Shown here: positions 48,567-58,391 of the stretch, in pieces
Position numbering within the stretch: position 1 is the stretch's first letter
Layout: every line of letters starts with the position of its first letter
NCBI GenBank assembly: GCA_046295975.1
Contig: JBKBMG010000010.1
Coordinates: forward strand, 50,927 to 114,926
Direction of reading: 5' to 3'
DNA: 64,000 nucleotides
Source: UBA2357 sp046295975
GTDB taxonomy: Bacteria; Pseudomonadota; Gammaproteobacteria; Burkholderiales; Rhodocyclaceae
Notes under the pieces: model-generated
The model's input: the letters and a program-made list of their open reading frames with translations, nothing else
Databases searched by the model: none
What the model was told of the DNA's origin: nothing
Translations under genes and position numbers: made by a program

Positions 48567-51457
48567 CGACGTCCGCCATGAAACAAGCCACCTCAGCCTC
48601 CTCCCCGGCGTCCGCGCCCGCTTCCGCCACCCCGGCCGACACCGCCTTCGAGCTTTCCCTGGACGGTGAAACGGTCACTGCCTATCCCGGCGAAACGCTC
48701 TGGCAGGTCGCTCAACGCGCGGGAGACCGCATCCCCCACCTGTGCTTCAAGGACGCCCCCGGCTACCGCGGCGACGGCAACTGCCGCGCCTGCATGGTGG
48801 AAATCGAGGGCGAACGCACGCTCGCCGCCAGTTGCATCCGCCCCGCCGTCGCCGGCATGGTGGTGCGCAGCCGCAGTTCCGACCGAGCCCGCAGCGCCCG
48901 CGAAGGGGTCTTGGAGCTGCTCCTGGCCGACCAGCCCACACGCGAATCCAGCCCCGACCGCTCCAGCCACTTCTGGCAGATGGTCGACCTGGTGGGCGTC
49001 GATGCGCAGGCGGCCCGGGCCCAATTGCCCGCTCGCGAGGCAGCCGGCGAGTTGGCCGCCCACCTCCCTCGCCCGGACACCTCGCACACCGCGATGCACG
49101 TGAACCTCGAAGCCTGCATCGCCTGCAACCTGTGTGTGCGCGCCTGTCGCGAGGTTCAGGTGAATGACGTGATCGGGCTCGCCCACCGCGGCGCAGCCGC
49201 CAAGATCGTGTTCGACTTCGACGACCCGATGGGCGACAGCACCTGCGTGGCCTGCGGCGAATGCGTGCAGGCCTGCCCCACCGGCGCGCTGATGCCCGCC
49301 CGCATCGTTGATGCCGACGGCCGCGGCGACTCGGCCTGCGCCGAGCGCAAGGTCGATTCGGTGTGCCCATACTGCGGCGTCGGCTGCCAGCTCACCTACC
49401 ACGTCAAGAACGAACAAATCGTCTTCGTCGAAGGCCGCGACGGCCCGTCCAACGAAGGCCGCCTGTGCGTGAAGGGGCGCTTCGGCTTCGACTACCCCAA
49501 CCACCGCTCGCGCCTCACCGTGCCGCTGATCCGCCGCGCCGGCGCCTCCAAGGGCTTCGATCCCGAGTTCGACCCGGCCAGGCCGCTCAGCCACTTCCGC
49601 GAGGCCAGTTGGGACGAAGCGCTGGACTTCGCCGCCGACGGTTTGCGACAGCTGCGCGACGGGCATGGCCCGGACGCCCTCGCCGGCTTCGGCAGCGCCA
49701 AGTGCTCCAACGAAGAAGCGTGGCTGTTCCAGAAGCTGGTGCGTACCGGTTTTCGGTCCAACCACGTCGACCACTGCACCCGCCTGTGCCACGCCAGCTC
49801 GGTGGCAGCGCTGATGGAGTGCATCGGATCCGGCGCGGTCACCGCCTCCTTCATGCAGGCGCAACAGGCCGACGTGGTGCTGCTCACCGGCTGCAACCCG
49901 ACCGTCAACCACCCGGTGGCGGCCACCTACTTCAAGCAGGCGGCGCAGCGCGGCACCAAGCTCATCGTGCTCGATCCGCGCGGCATCACCCTGGGCACCC
50001 ACGCCCACCACATGGTGCGCTTCAAGCCAGGCAGCGACGTGTCGCTGTTCAACGCGATACTCAACGTCATCGTCACCGAAGGTCTCTACGACGCCGACTA
50101 CGTCGCCCGCCACACCGAGGGCTTCGAAGCGCTCGCGGCCCACGTCGCGGCGACCACGCCCGAAGCAATGGCACCCGCCTGCGGGGTGGCACCCGACGAA
50201 ATCCGCGACATCGCCCGGCTGTTCGCCACCGCCGAACGCGCGATGATCTTCTGGGGCATGGGCATCTCCCAGCACACCCATGGCACCGACAACGCCCGCT
50301 GCCTGATCTCGCTGGCGCTGGCCACCGGCAACATCGGCCGTCCCGGCACAGGCTTGCATCCGCTGCGCGGCCAGAACAACGTCCAGGGCGCCTCGGACGC
50401 CGGGCTGATCCCGATGGTGTTGCCCGACTACCAGCCCGTTGGCAATGCCCAGGTACGCGCCGCCTTCGACGAGCTATGGAACACGCCACCCGAGCACCGG
50501 CTGTCCGAGCAGCCTGGCCTTACCGTGGTCGAGATCATGGACGCCATCCATGCCGGCACGATTCGCGGCATGTACATCCAGGGCGAGAACCCGGCCATGT
50601 CCGACCCCGACCTGGCGCATGCCCGCGCTGCCCTGGCGCAACTCGAGCACCTGGTGGTGCAGGACTTGTTCGTGACCGAGACAGCCCAGTTCGCCGACGT
50701 GATCCTGCCCGCCTCGGCCTGGCCCGAGAAGGACGGCACCGTCACCAACACCAACCGTCAGGTGCAGATGGGGCGGGCAGCCTTACCGCTGCCCGGGCAG
50801 GCGCGGCCCGACTGGTGGATCATCCAGGAGATCGCCCGGCGCATGGGACTGGACTGGCATTACGCCCACCCGCGCGAGATCTTCGCCGAAATGAAGCAAG
50901 GCATGCACTCGCTGGATCACATCAGTTGGGAGCGACTGGAAGTCGAGCAATCGGTAACCTATCCCTGCCCGGCCGACGACGCCCCCGGCCTGGACGTGGT
51001 CTTCGGCGACCGCTTTCCCACCGCCAGTGGCCGCGCCCGCTTCCGTCCCACCACGCCGCTGCCGCCGGACGAACCGGTGGACGCCAGCTATCCGACCGTG
51101 CTCATCACCGGTCGCCAGCTCGAACACTGGCACACAGGGTCGATGACACGGCGCACCCAGGTGCTCGACGCACTGGAGCCGGCCGCTGTCGCCACCCTGG
51201 CCCCGGCCGAACTGGCTCACCTGGGGGTGGCCCCCGGCGCGGCGCTGACCATCAGCACCCGCCGCGGCAACATCACCCTCACCGCCCGCAGCGACCCACT
51301 CATGCCCGAAGGCATGGTCTTCGTCCCCTTCTGCTACGTCGAGGCCGCCGCCAACATGCTCACCAACCCCGCGCTCGACCCCTACGGCAAGATTCCGGAG
51401 TTCAAGTACGCCGCGTGCCGGATCGTGCCGGCGGAATCAGCCGTCGAGTACGAGTAA
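48563..51457 (+). CDS. fdsA: NAD-dependent formate dehydrogenase, alpha (catalytic) subunit
   Basis: Oxidises formate to CO2 at a molybdenum (or tungsten) bis-pterin centre. The 964 residues include an N-terminal 2Fe-2S domain (CFKDAPGYRGDGNCRACM... CIRP), two ferredoxin-type 4Fe-4S sites (CIACNLCVRAC, CVACGECVQAC), the 4Fe-4S site of the catalytic domain (CPYCGVGC) and the active-site pair Cys409-His410 in RLCHASS. The enzyme therefore uses cysteine, not selenocysteine. GQNNVQGASDAG and the cofactor-binding C-terminus are intact. The chaperones FdsC/FdhD are not in the window. Confidence 0.95.
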   Translation: MTTSAMKQATSASSPASAPASATPADTAFELSLDGETVTAYPGETLWQVAQRAGDRIPHLCFKDAPGYRGDGNCRACMVEIEGERTLAASCIRPAVAGMVVRSRSSDRARSAREGVLELLLADQPTRESSPDRSSHFWQMVDLVGVDAQAARAQLPAREAAGELAAHLPRPDTSHTAMHVNLEACIACNLCVRACREVQVNDVIGLAHRGAAAKIVFDFDDPMGDSTCVACGECVQACPTGALMPARIVDADGRGDSACAERKVDSVCPYCGVGCQLTYHVKNEQIVFVEGRDGPSNEGRLCVKGRFGFDYPNHRSRLTVPLIRRAGASKGFDPEFDPARPLSHFREASWDEALDFAADGLRQLRDGHGPDALAGFGSAKCSNEEAWLFQKLVRTGFRSNHVDHCTRLCHASSVAALMECIGSGAVTASFMQAQQADVVLLTGCNPTVNHPVAATYFKQAAQRGTKLIVLDPRGITLGTHAHHMVRFKPGSDVSLFNAILNVIVTEGLYDADYVARHTEGFEALAAHVAATTPEAMAPACGVAPDEIRDIARLFATAERAMIFWGMGISQHTHGTDNARCLISLALATGNIGRPGTGLHPLRGQNNVQGASDAGLIPMVLPDYQPVGNAQVRAAFDELWNTPPEHRLSEQPGLTVVEIMDAIHAGTIRGMYIQGENPAMSDPDLAHARAALAQLEHLVVQDLFVTETAQFADVILPASAWPEKDGTVTNTNRQVQMGRAALPLPGQARPDWWIIQEIARRMGLDWHYAHPREIFAEMKQGMHSLDHISWERLEVEQSVTYPCPADDAPGLDVVFGDRFPTASGRARFRPTTPLPPDEPVDASYPTVLITGRQLEHWHTGSMTRRTQVLDALEPAAVATLAPAELAHLGVAPGAALTISTRRGNITLTARSDPLMPEGMVFVPFCYVEAAANMLTNPALDPYGKIPEFKYAACRIVPAESAVEYE

Positions 51458-51520
51458 GCTCGCCACTGCCGCTGAGAGCGCTGACCCGCAGCGGCAACAC
51501 AAACGCGCTCCACAGTGATC

Positions 51521-51560
51521 GCGACAGCAGCACCTTCGGTGCATCCCCCGCTGCTGTCGC
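51521..51560 (+). terminator. Nested hairpin in the 3' region of the formate dehydrogenase unit
   Basis: GCGACAGCAGC and GCTGCTGTCGC give a perfect 11-bp outer stem. Inside it GCACC-TTC-GGTGC forms a second perfect 5-bp hairpin sharing two bases with the left arm, so the two folds are mutually exclusive or stacked. There is no T-run. The rest of 51458-51851 contains no gene that I can support. Confidence 0.55.
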
Positions 51561-51851
51561 GCTCGCGTCCATTCGGAGTGGCACGCGCCCGTGAAGCGGG
51601 TCACTTGACACACGAAAATCGATAGGCTGTGGCTTCCCCCACGCCACGGGAAGCGTATACTGCAGAGTATCGGAAACAGACAGGCACGACGGACTGGAAC
51701 CAATTCCCCGCCGGCTTGTCCTTCCCGACATTCGGTCCAGCACCCGGCATTCCGGGCTTGCATCCGTCGCGCACTCGTCGTCCGGCATCCTTCGGGCGCG
51801 GAGGTTTCCAACGCGTGACGGACAGCGGCCGACCGGCAAGGAGAGCGCCAG

Positions 51852-52271
51852 ATGGAAATGAACCCGACCCAGATGCTCAACCGGTTACCGCAAGCCAACG
51901 AGCTTGCGCTCGAGGCGCAACGCCCCGAGACACCGGTCGCGGCCCCTACCGCCGCCCGACAGGCGGAAACGGCCCCGGGCGTGGACGTTCAGATCAGTAC
52001 CGCCGCACGCGAAGCGGCCGCGCGCGACCCGGTCGCCACGACCGAAGACGTCACCGATCCGCAGGCCACCTCGGCCGCCGTCTCGTCCGCACGCACCGGC
52101 AGCGATGCCACGGCGGCCAACGTGACGACCAGTAGCCAGGCCGAAGACGGACAAGCTCGGCCCGCTCCGACGCAATCCGCCTCGGCGCAGCAGGCCTTGC
52201 AATTGTTCGCCGAAACGGCAGGCATCGGTCTCGAGCAGGCCAACGCCTCACCGCTGCGCGCCGTCGCCTGA
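51852..52271 (+). CDS. Low-complexity hypothetical protein
   Basis: A 139-residue protein, MEMNPTQMLNRLPQANELA, rich in Ala, Thr, Ser and Gln throughout, ending in a possible helix (SAQQALQLFAETAGI). An AAGGAG site precedes the ATG. There is no signal peptide or known domain. It lies 117 bases before a metalloprotease-like gene, and the composition suggests a disordered protein. Confidence 0.65.
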   Translation: MEMNPTQMLNRLPQANELALEAQRPETPVAAPTAARQAETAPGVDVQISTAAREAAARDPVATTEDVTDPQATSAAVSSARTGSDATAANVTTSSQAEDGQARPAPTQSASAQQALQLFAETAGIGLEQANASPLRAVA

Positions 52272-52388
52272 CCGGTTCGACCGCCCCGAACGACGGGAGG
52301 CGCTGCGGGCGCCACTGAGCATCCCCACCACCCGCGCGCGTCTCCCAGTTCTGCCTGAACACGGGCGCGTCCGGCCGCAGCCAGCAAG

Positions 52389-53015
52389 ATGATCGGCAGC
52401 CTGCCACCCGTTGGCATCGCTTCCCCCTACCTCGACCGATCCCGTTCCGGACCCGACCGTCCCGCCCCGGAACAGGATTCGCAGGACGGCGCGCGCGCTG
52501 ACGCCACCACACCTGCCGACAGCCGCGACCCGACCGGCCTGAGCGAGGCCGAACTTGCCCAGTTGCGCGAGCTCCAGGCACGCGACCGCGAGGTCCGGGC
52601 CCACGAGATGGCCCACGTCATCGTCGGTGGCAGCCTGGTGCTGGGTGGCGCCAGCTTCACCTATGAGACCGGCCCCGACGGCCAGCGCTACGCTGTTGGC
52701 GGCGAAGTGCGCATCGACACATCGCCGGGACGCACGCCCGAAGAGACCCTGGACAAGGCCGAGCGCATCCGCGCTGCGGCCCTCGCGCCGGCCGACCCCT
52801 CACCACAGGATCGCCAGATCGCCGCCATGGCCATGCAAATGGCCATGCAAGCGCAGATCGAGATCGCCATCCAGCGCCGCGAGGACGCTTCGGACATGCC
52901 GGCCCGCAGTGGTCCGGCCAACCTGTCCCCGTCGCTCGCCGAACGCGTTCAAGCGTCTTACGCAAACGCCACGCCCAACCCCGCCGCGGACGCGACGATC
53001 AACACCTTCGCCTGA
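52389..53015 (+). CDS. Putative metalloprotease, SprA-related family
   Basis: The 208-residue protein has a disordered N-terminus (1-48) and a conserved core (about 50-130). That core has an HExxH zinc motif, RAHEMAHV (His72, Glu73, His76), followed by LGGASFTYETGPDGQRYAVGGEVRIDTSPGRTPEET. A methionine-rich helix follows (AAMAMQMAMQAQIEIA). This matches the small SprA-related putative metalloprotease family. Proteolysis has not been shown for close relatives that I know of. No signal peptide is seen. Confidence 0.82.
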   Translation: MIGSLPPVGIASPYLDRSRSGPDRPAPEQDSQDGARADATTPADSRDPTGLSEAELAQLRELQARDREVRAHEMAHVIVGGSLVLGGASFTYETGPDGQRYAVGGEVRIDTSPGRTPEETLDKAERIRAAALAPADPSPQDRQIAAMAMQMAMQAQIEIAIQRREDASDMPARSGPANLSPSLAERVQASYANATPNPAADATINTFA

Positions 53016-53091
53016 TCCCCCTGCCCGCGTAGCGACGTCGGCGGCTAGCGCGGCTTCCTCACGCCGCTGTCGGCGTAGAATGGCGAGAACC

Positions 53092-53583
53092 ATGGAACGC
53101 GTTCTCGTCAGCGCCTGCCTGCTCGGCCACCCTGTCCGCTACGACGGCCGTGCCGCGCTATGCACACACCCCATCCTGGCCCGTTGGCACGAGCTCGGCC
53201 GCATCGTACCGCTGTGCCCCGAATCAGCCGGTGGCCTGCCCACCCCACGTCCTCCGGCGGAAATCCAGCCCGGCGCCGGCGGCCCACAGTTACTGGCCGG
53301 CGGAGCGCGCGTCATCGGCAGCGATGGCGGGGATTTCACCACCGCCTTCGTCGCTGGCGCACATCACGCCCTCGCCCTGTGCCGGGCACATCGCATCCGC
53401 GTGGCAGTGCTCAAGCAGGGCAGCCCATCCTGCGGCAGCAACGTGATTTACGACGGCCGCTTCGCCGGCAGCCGCATCCCGGGTCAGGGTGTGACGGCCG
53501 CACTGCTGACCGAAGCCGGCATCCAGGTGTTCGACGAACATGGCCTTGCCCACGCCGAACATCTGCTACTGACGCTGGCGTGA
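53092..53583 (+). CDS. DUF523-family protein
   Basis: The 163-residue protein starts MERVLVSACLLGHPVRYDGRA and contains the conserved cysteines in SACLLG, VPLCPESAGGLPTPRPP and LKQGSPSCGS, the complete DUF523 pattern. I use the ATG at 53092; a long upstream open frame in the same phase reads through the protease gene in another frame and is not real. Function unknown. Confidence 0.9.
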   Translation: MERVLVSACLLGHPVRYDGRAALCTHPILARWHELGRIVPLCPESAGGLPTPRPPAEIQPGAGGPQLLAGGARVIGSDGGDFTTAFVAGAHHALALCRAHRIRVAVLKQGSPSCGSNVIYDGRFAGSRIPGQGVTAALLTEAGIQVFDEHGLAHAEHLLLTLA

Positions 53584-53721
53584 ATCCTCCAGCCTCCCCG
53601 TTCGCCGCGTGACGGCGTGATGACGCTGGAAAGCACCCCACGCACGCGCGATAATGACGCGACCCTTGCCGCTGATCCGACCCCGGCCGCATCAGCGCCA
53701 TCAACCGTTGAGGAGACAAGC

Positions 53722-54159
53722 ATGAGCCGAATGGAATTGCAAGGACGGTGCCTGTGCGGCGCCGTCACCCTTTCAGTGGTTGCCAAGGGCGAGAAGATCG
53801 GCGCCTGTCATTGCAGCATGTGCCGCAAATGGTCAGGCGGACCGATGCTTGCGGTCGAATGCGAGGACGACGTCAGCATCGAGGGGGGCGAACACCTTAC
53901 CGTCTATGCGTCGTCCGACTGGGCCGAACGCGGCTTTTGCGGCACCTGTGGCACGCACTTGTTCTACCGCCTGCGTGACGGCACCCACTACGCCGTCCCC
54001 GTCGGACTGCTGGAGGACAGCCCCGCCTGGTCGTTCGACAGCCAGATCTTCATCGACGAGAAACCTGCATACTACAGTTTCGCCAACCCCACCCGCAACC
54101 TCACCGGCGCCGAAGTCTTCGCTCTATACGCCCCGCCGGGCGGTCAGGATCAGGGCTAA
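53722..54159 (+). CDS. GFA-family zinc protein
   Basis: The 145-residue protein has the glutathione-dependent formaldehyde-activating (GFA) fold pattern: GRCLCGAVTL, CHCSMCRKWSGG and FCGTCGTHLFYRL, giving two zinc sites. The ATG at 53722 follows AGGAGA. Most family members are not glutathione-formaldehyde enzymes, so the name describes the fold only. Positions 54160-54341 hold no gene. Confidence 0.9.
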   Translation: MSRMELQGRCLCGAVTLSVVAKGEKIGACHCSMCRKWSGGPMLAVECEDDVSIEGGEHLTVYASSDWAERGFCGTCGTHLFYRLRDGTHYAVPVGLLEDSPAWSFDSQIFIDEKPAYYSFANPTRNLTGAEVFALYAPPGGQDQG

Positions 54160-54341
54160 CCGGGCGTCGCGCGCGCTGCGGACCCGGACAACTGCCTGCC
54201 CAGCAGCCACGCCCCACGTCAGCGAACTGCGCCCGACGATTGACACCTCCGCCTGCCCATGCTCCCGTTCATTGTCCTCTTCGGCGTGGTCGCACTTTGC
54301 CCCCCGTTTTGATCGCTCGGGCTGAGTGCGGTGAGCCCCAA

Positions 54342-55376
54342 TCACGCAGCGTCACGACCAAAACGCAAGGCCGCAGCCAGCGGCTCGGTGAGCACACGCT
54401 CGGCGATCGCACCATGCTGGCCGATCACGATCGCCGCCGCGCGGTTGCCGATCTCGCAACAGGTCACGATGTCGAGGCCGCGCAGGCTGGCGGCGAGAAA
54501 TCCACCGTTGAAGGCGTCACCGGCGGCGGTCGTGTCCACGACCGTCTCCACCAACCTGGCCGCAACCGGATGTATCACCCCGTCCCGACACGCGAGACAA
54601 CCTGCCGCCCCCAGCTTGACCACGACAACCCGTGCAGCCGAATCGGTCAGGCGCTGCAAGGTGGCGTCGGGGTTGGCATCGCCCCAGAGTGCCGCTTCGT
54701 CGTCATGGGTGACGAGTGCGACATCGACGTACGGCAGCATGCGGGCGTCCCACGCCCGGGCCTGTCCGGCGTCCTGCCAGAGCGTGGGACGGTAGTTGGA
54801 ATCGAAGACGATGCGGGCGCCCCGCGCGCGCGCTTCCTGAACGACGCCCAACATCCGCATCCGGTCTTCATCCGGGAGAATCGCCAGGCTGATTCCGCTC
54901 AGGTACAAGCAGTCGGCAGCGCGCAGTCGATCTGCAACTGCGGGAAAGCCCGGGTGGCGCAGCAGTTGGCGCGCAGCGGATCCGTCGCGCCAGTAGCGGA
55001 AACGACGCTCGCCGTTTGCGTCGAGCTGGATCTGGTAACGCCCCGGTCTTCGCAGCGGATCGAGCAGGACACTTCGGGTATCGATCCCGTCCGCCCGCCA
55101 GCGCGCCAGCATCCACTCGCTCGCGCTGTCCATGCCCAGCGCCGTCACGTACTCCACCGAGACGCCCTCGCCTGCGAGGCGCGCCAGATAGGTGGCGGTG
55201 TTCAAGGTATCACCCCCGTAGGCGGCCGGCATGTCGGTGGGAAGCATGTCGCTCCCGAGTTCGAGCATGCACTCGCCGACGATGGCGACACGAATGCGGG
55301 AGGGCGCCGTATCGCGGTCCACTCCGCCGGGTCCGGTGCCGGGCACCGGACCACCCGTGATGACGGACCGGCTCAC
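54342..55376 (-). CDS. kdgK: PfkB-family sugar kinase, 2-keto-3-deoxygluconate kinase type
   Basis: The 344-residue kinase has the ribokinase fold. VGECMLEL and AYGGDTLNTATYLARL are the substrate-side pattern typical of KDG kinases. VDTTAAGDAFNGGF carries the catalytic Asp287. It overlaps the TRAP binding-protein stop by 4 bases, so it is the last gene of the minus-strand transporter operon. A KDG kinase would give KDPG for the Entner-Doudoroff aldolase. Its presence argues that the cluster degrades a sugar acid rather than ordinary D-amino acids. Confidence 0.88.
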   Translation of the reverse strand: MSRSVITGGPVPGTGPGGVDRDTAPSRIRVAIVGECMLELGSDMLPTDMPAAYGGDTLNTATYLARLAGEGVSVEYVTALGMDSASEWMLARWRADGIDTRSVLLDPLRRPGRYQIQLDANGERRFRYWRDGSAARQLLRHPGFPAVADRLRAADCLYLSGISLAILPDEDRMRMLGVVQEARARGARIVFDSNYRPTLWQDAGQARAWDARMLPYVDVALVTHDDEAALWGDANPDATLQRLTDSAARVVVVKLGAAGCLACRDGVIHPVAARLVETVVDTTAAGDAFNGGFLAASLRGLDIVTCCEIGNRAAAIVIGQHGAIAERVLTEPLAAALRFGRDAA

Positions 55377-56422
55377 TGCAGATAGGCCGCCGCGTTTGCT
55401 TCCGCCACCGCCTCGAGGAACTGTCCCAGCAAGGCCTCGCCCTGGGGCCCCAGGGCCTGGCGGATCTGCGCCTCCACCGCAGGCTGGGTGGCCGCGCGCA
55501 TCTTGTCACGCTCTTCCGCCGCCAGTGCGTTGACCTTCATCTTCTGCTTCAGCCCCTCCAGCCCGCGGTCTTCCGACGCCTCGATGAGCCGCGACAGACC
55601 ACGATTGGCGCTGAGCGCGATCTCCGTGGCATCGGCAAGAATCTTCTTCTCGGCGTCGCTCAGACGGTCGTAGAAGTCCTTGTTGACCATGAAGGTGTAG
55701 GGCGCGAACAGGTGGTTGGTCAGAGTCAAGTAGGCCTGCACCTCGTTGAACTTGGCGAAGGATACGGTGGGAACGGGGTTCATCTGACCGTCGATGACCC
55801 CGGTCTGGAGGGAGGTGTAGACCTCGCCCCACGCGAGCGGATAGGCCTGCGCCCCCAGCGTCTGGATGAGGGTCTGGTGGGTGGGCAGCGTCATGGTCCG
55901 GATGCGCAAGCCCTTGAAGTCATCCAGGGTTTCGAGCGCGCGCTTGGAGTTGGTGATGGAGAAGAAACCACCGGTATCGGGAAAGCCCAGTACCCTCACA
56001 TCGCCCAGTTCGGCTTCGATGTCGCGCGCCAGCAACCGCCCGAACTCGCCGTCGAACACGCGATAGGTCGCGGCATTGCTTTCGAAGGCGAACGGCACGT
56101 CGAGCACGCCGATCCGCGGATAGTAGCCGGCCAGCGCGCCGACCGAGGTCAGCGTCGCCTGGATCTGTCCGTCGCGCACCATCTGCACGTGCTCCGACGC
56201 GCTGCCGAGCTGGTTGCTGGGAAACACCTGGACCTTGAGCTGACCGTTGGACGCCGTCTCGACGATGTTCTTGAACACCGCGGTGAATGCGTGCGCCGGA
56301 TTCTCCAGCGGATCGGCCTTGTTGTCGTGCGCGAAGCGCAGCACCTTCTCGGCATGCGCCGCCGGAGCGGCGAGAGCAAGCGCCACGCAACATGTCGCAA
56401 GGGTCGAAGCAAGCATCTTCAT
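55373..56422 (-). CDS. dctP: TRAP transporter solute-binding protein (DctP)
   Basis: The 349-residue periplasmic receptor has a signal peptide (MKMLASTLATCCVALALAAPAAHAE). Family motifs are LRFAHDNKADPLENPAHAF, FPSNQLGSASEHVQMVRDG and the carboxylate-binding region LRIRTMTLPTHQTLIQTLGAQAYPLAWGEVYTSLQTGVIDGQMNP. I choose ATG 56422, because the in-frame GTG at 56431 lies on the AGAGGT ribosome-binding site. The conserved arginine (LRIRT) implies a carboxylate ligand. Confidence 0.92.
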   Translation of the reverse strand: MKMLASTLATCCVALALAAPAAHAEKVLRFAHDNKADPLENPAHAFTAVFKNIVETASNGQLKVQVFPSNQLGSASEHVQMVRDGQIQATLTSVGALAGYYPRIGVLDVPFAFESNAATYRVFDGEFGRLLARDIEAELGDVRVLGFPDTGGFFSITNSKRALETLDDFKGLRIRTMTLPTHQTLIQTLGAQAYPLAWGEVYTSLQTGVIDGQMNPVPTVSFAKFNEVQAYLTLTNHLFAPYTFMVNKDFYDRLSDAEKKILADATEIALSANRGLSRLIEASEDRGLEGLKQKMKVNALAAEERDKMRAATQPAVEAQIRQALGPQGEALLGQFLEAVAEANAAAYLQ

Positions 56423-56508
56423 TTGAATCACCTCTCTGTCGTGGGTGGAAGCGTCGCGTGTCCGCGCGCTACGGGGTGCTGCGTCTGGGTATCGCTATGG
56501 GTGCTGCA

Positions 56509-57786
56509 TCAGTAGCCGAGCCATCTCGGGATGAACAAGGCGAAATCGGGGCTGAAGGCGATGAACAACAGCAAGCCGACCTGACCGATCAGGAAGGGCA
56601 GGAGATCGCGTGATATCCGCTCCAGCCGCTCCCCTGTTACCGACGACAGCACGAACAGGCATGCGCCGATCGGCGGGGTCATCAGGGAAATGTTGAGGGC
56701 CAGGATGAAAACGATGCCGGCATGCAGCGGATCCATGCCGATCTGCTGCGTGAGCGGGATCAGGATCGGCGCCAGGATGATCAGCATCACGTTGATATCC
56801 ATGATCATGCCCACCACCAGCAGCAATCCGATGATGAGCAGCAGGATCATGTGCGGATCCTGGGATACGGTCATGAAGGCCGCCGCGACCTGCTGCGGAA
56901 TCTGGTTGAAACTCAGCCACCAGCCGAGAATCGAGGCTGAGCCGATGATGAGATAGATCACCGCCGATATCTGCGCAGTGCGGACCAGCATCGCGAACAA
57001 CGCGCGCCAGCTCAGGTTGCGGTAGATCACCGCACCAACGAACAAGGCGTAGGCGACCGCGATGGACGCCGCTTCGGTCGGCGTGACGATGCCGAACACG
57101 ATGCCGCCGAGGATGATGACCGGCATCAGCAGCGCCAGGGCGGACTGGCGGAAGTGTGTGAGCAGTTGGCGCAATCGCACGCGATCGTCCGACTTGGGCA
57201 GATTCCGGCGCTTGGCGGAGGCCGCGATGATCGCCATGCACACGCCGCAGATCATCAGCCCGGGCAGGATTCCGGTGGCAAACAAACCGCCGATCGACAC
57301 CCCCATCAGCGAGCCATACACCACCATCAGGCCCGACGGCGGAATCGTCGGCCCGATGATCGAGCCGGCGGCCGTCACGGCACAGGCGTACGAGCGGGTG
57401 TAGCCCTGTTTTTCCATGGCCGGCACCAGTGTCCGGCCGAAGGCCGCCGCATCGGCGGTGGCGGAGCCGGTAATGCCCGAGAAGAACACCGACGCCACCA
57501 TGTTGGAATGCGCGAGACCGCCCCGGAATTGGCCCACCAGCGCCTGGGCCAGCACCACCAGCCGCTGGGTGATGCCGGTGTGGTTCATGATCTCGCCGGC
57601 AAGAATGAAGAACGGCATGGCCAGGAACGGGAAGATGTTGAGGCCGTTGAAGATCCGCGACGGCGCCAGGGAGGCGAAGTGGCTTCCACCCATCTCGAAC
57701 AATCCACCCAGACCGGCGACACCAATTGCCACCGCGATGGGGGCGCCCACGAGCATCAGCACCACGAACAGGATCAGCACGATCAT
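56509..57786 (-). CDS. dctM: TRAP transporter large permease (DctM)
   Basis: The 425-residue multi-pass protein has about twelve hydrophobic segments and the DctM patterns PFFILAGEIMNHTGITQRL and GPTIPPSGLMVVYG, with MTPPIGACLFVLSSVTG near the C-terminus. The start overlaps the small permease gene by 4 bases. Sodium-coupled uptake is a property of the family. Confidence 0.94.
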   Translation of the reverse strand: MIVLILFVVLMLVGAPIAVAIGVAGLGGLFEMGGSHFASLAPSRIFNGLNIFPFLAMPFFILAGEIMNHTGITQRLVVLAQALVGQFRGGLAHSNMVASVFFSGITGSATADAAAFGRTLVPAMEKQGYTRSYACAVTAAGSIIGPTIPPSGLMVVYGSLMGVSIGGLFATGILPGLMICGVCMAIIAASAKRRNLPKSDDRVRLRQLLTHFRQSALALLMPVIILGGIVFGIVTPTEAASIAVAYALFVGAVIYRNLSWRALFAMLVRTAQISAVIYLIIGSASILGWWLSFNQIPQQVAAAFMTVSQDPHMILLLIIGLLLVVGMIMDINVMLIILAPILIPLTQQIGMDPLHAGIVFILALNISLMTPPIGACLFVLSSVTGERLERISRDLLPFLIGQVGLLLFIAFSPDFALFIPRWLGY

Positions 57787-58313
57787 CGCGTTTCTCCCGC
57801 ACCCAGCACCATGGCCGACGACGGCCGGACCAGGCGCGCAAGATCAACCACCAGTACCAGCGTCGCCTGCAGCGCCGCCAGGCCGAACGACACCGGAATG
57901 GCCAGATAGGCCCAGTACATGGGCAGGGAAAACACCGTCGAGAACTGCCGCACGCCCTTCTCCGCGAAAGCGATGCCGAACCATGCGACATAGGCGAAGA
58001 ACCCCACCGTGACGACGCTGATACCCACCTGGGTCGCCGCCCGCGCGCGCTCGGGCAAGGCATTGAGCAGGAATGCCAGTCCGACATGTTCGCGGTGCGC
58101 CGTGCAACAGGGCACCGCCATGAGAATGGCCCAGATCATGATGTAGCGCGCCAACTCCTCCACCCACACGAGCTGCCACTGCAGCAGGTAGCGGTCCAGC
58201 ACCGCGACCCACACGTCGAGGAGGAGGAGAATCATCAGCGCACCGACCACGAGCCGGTTGACCCGGTCGATGCGCTGCATCAGCGCGGACGCGCCCAGTG
58301 CGATCATGTGCAT
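57783..58313 (-). CDS. dctQ: TRAP transporter small permease (DctQ)
   Basis: The 176-residue protein has four membrane helices and the DctQ-like VWVEELARYIMIWAILMAVPCCTAHREHVGL segment. It is coupled to dctM by an ATGA overlap and lies 78 bases after the RidA gene. Another in-frame Met at residue 3 is possible. Confidence 0.9.
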   Translation of the reverse strand: MHMIALGASALMQRIDRVNRLVVGALMILLLLDVWVAVLDRYLLQWQLVWVEELARYIMIWAILMAVPCCTAHREHVGLAFLLNALPERARAATQVGISVVTVGFFAYVAWFGIAFAEKGVRQFSTVFSLPMYWAYLAIPVSFGLAALQATLVLVVDLARLVRPSSAMVLGAGETR

Positions 58314-58391
58314 GGCACACCTCGGCTGTTGCGTGGAACGGAAGAACGAGCGGCACGATTGAATGGCATGGGTCGGGGCGCCCGGGCTGGC

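Noticed and set aside
49771..49800. Selenocysteine in formate dehydrogenase alpha
   Set aside because: The active-site codon is TGC (Cys409), and no in-frame TGA occurs.
53092..53583. 342-residue extended version of the DUF523 protein
   Set aside because: The extension runs through the metalloprotease gene in another frame; conserved DUF523 sequence starts exactly at the ATG 53092.
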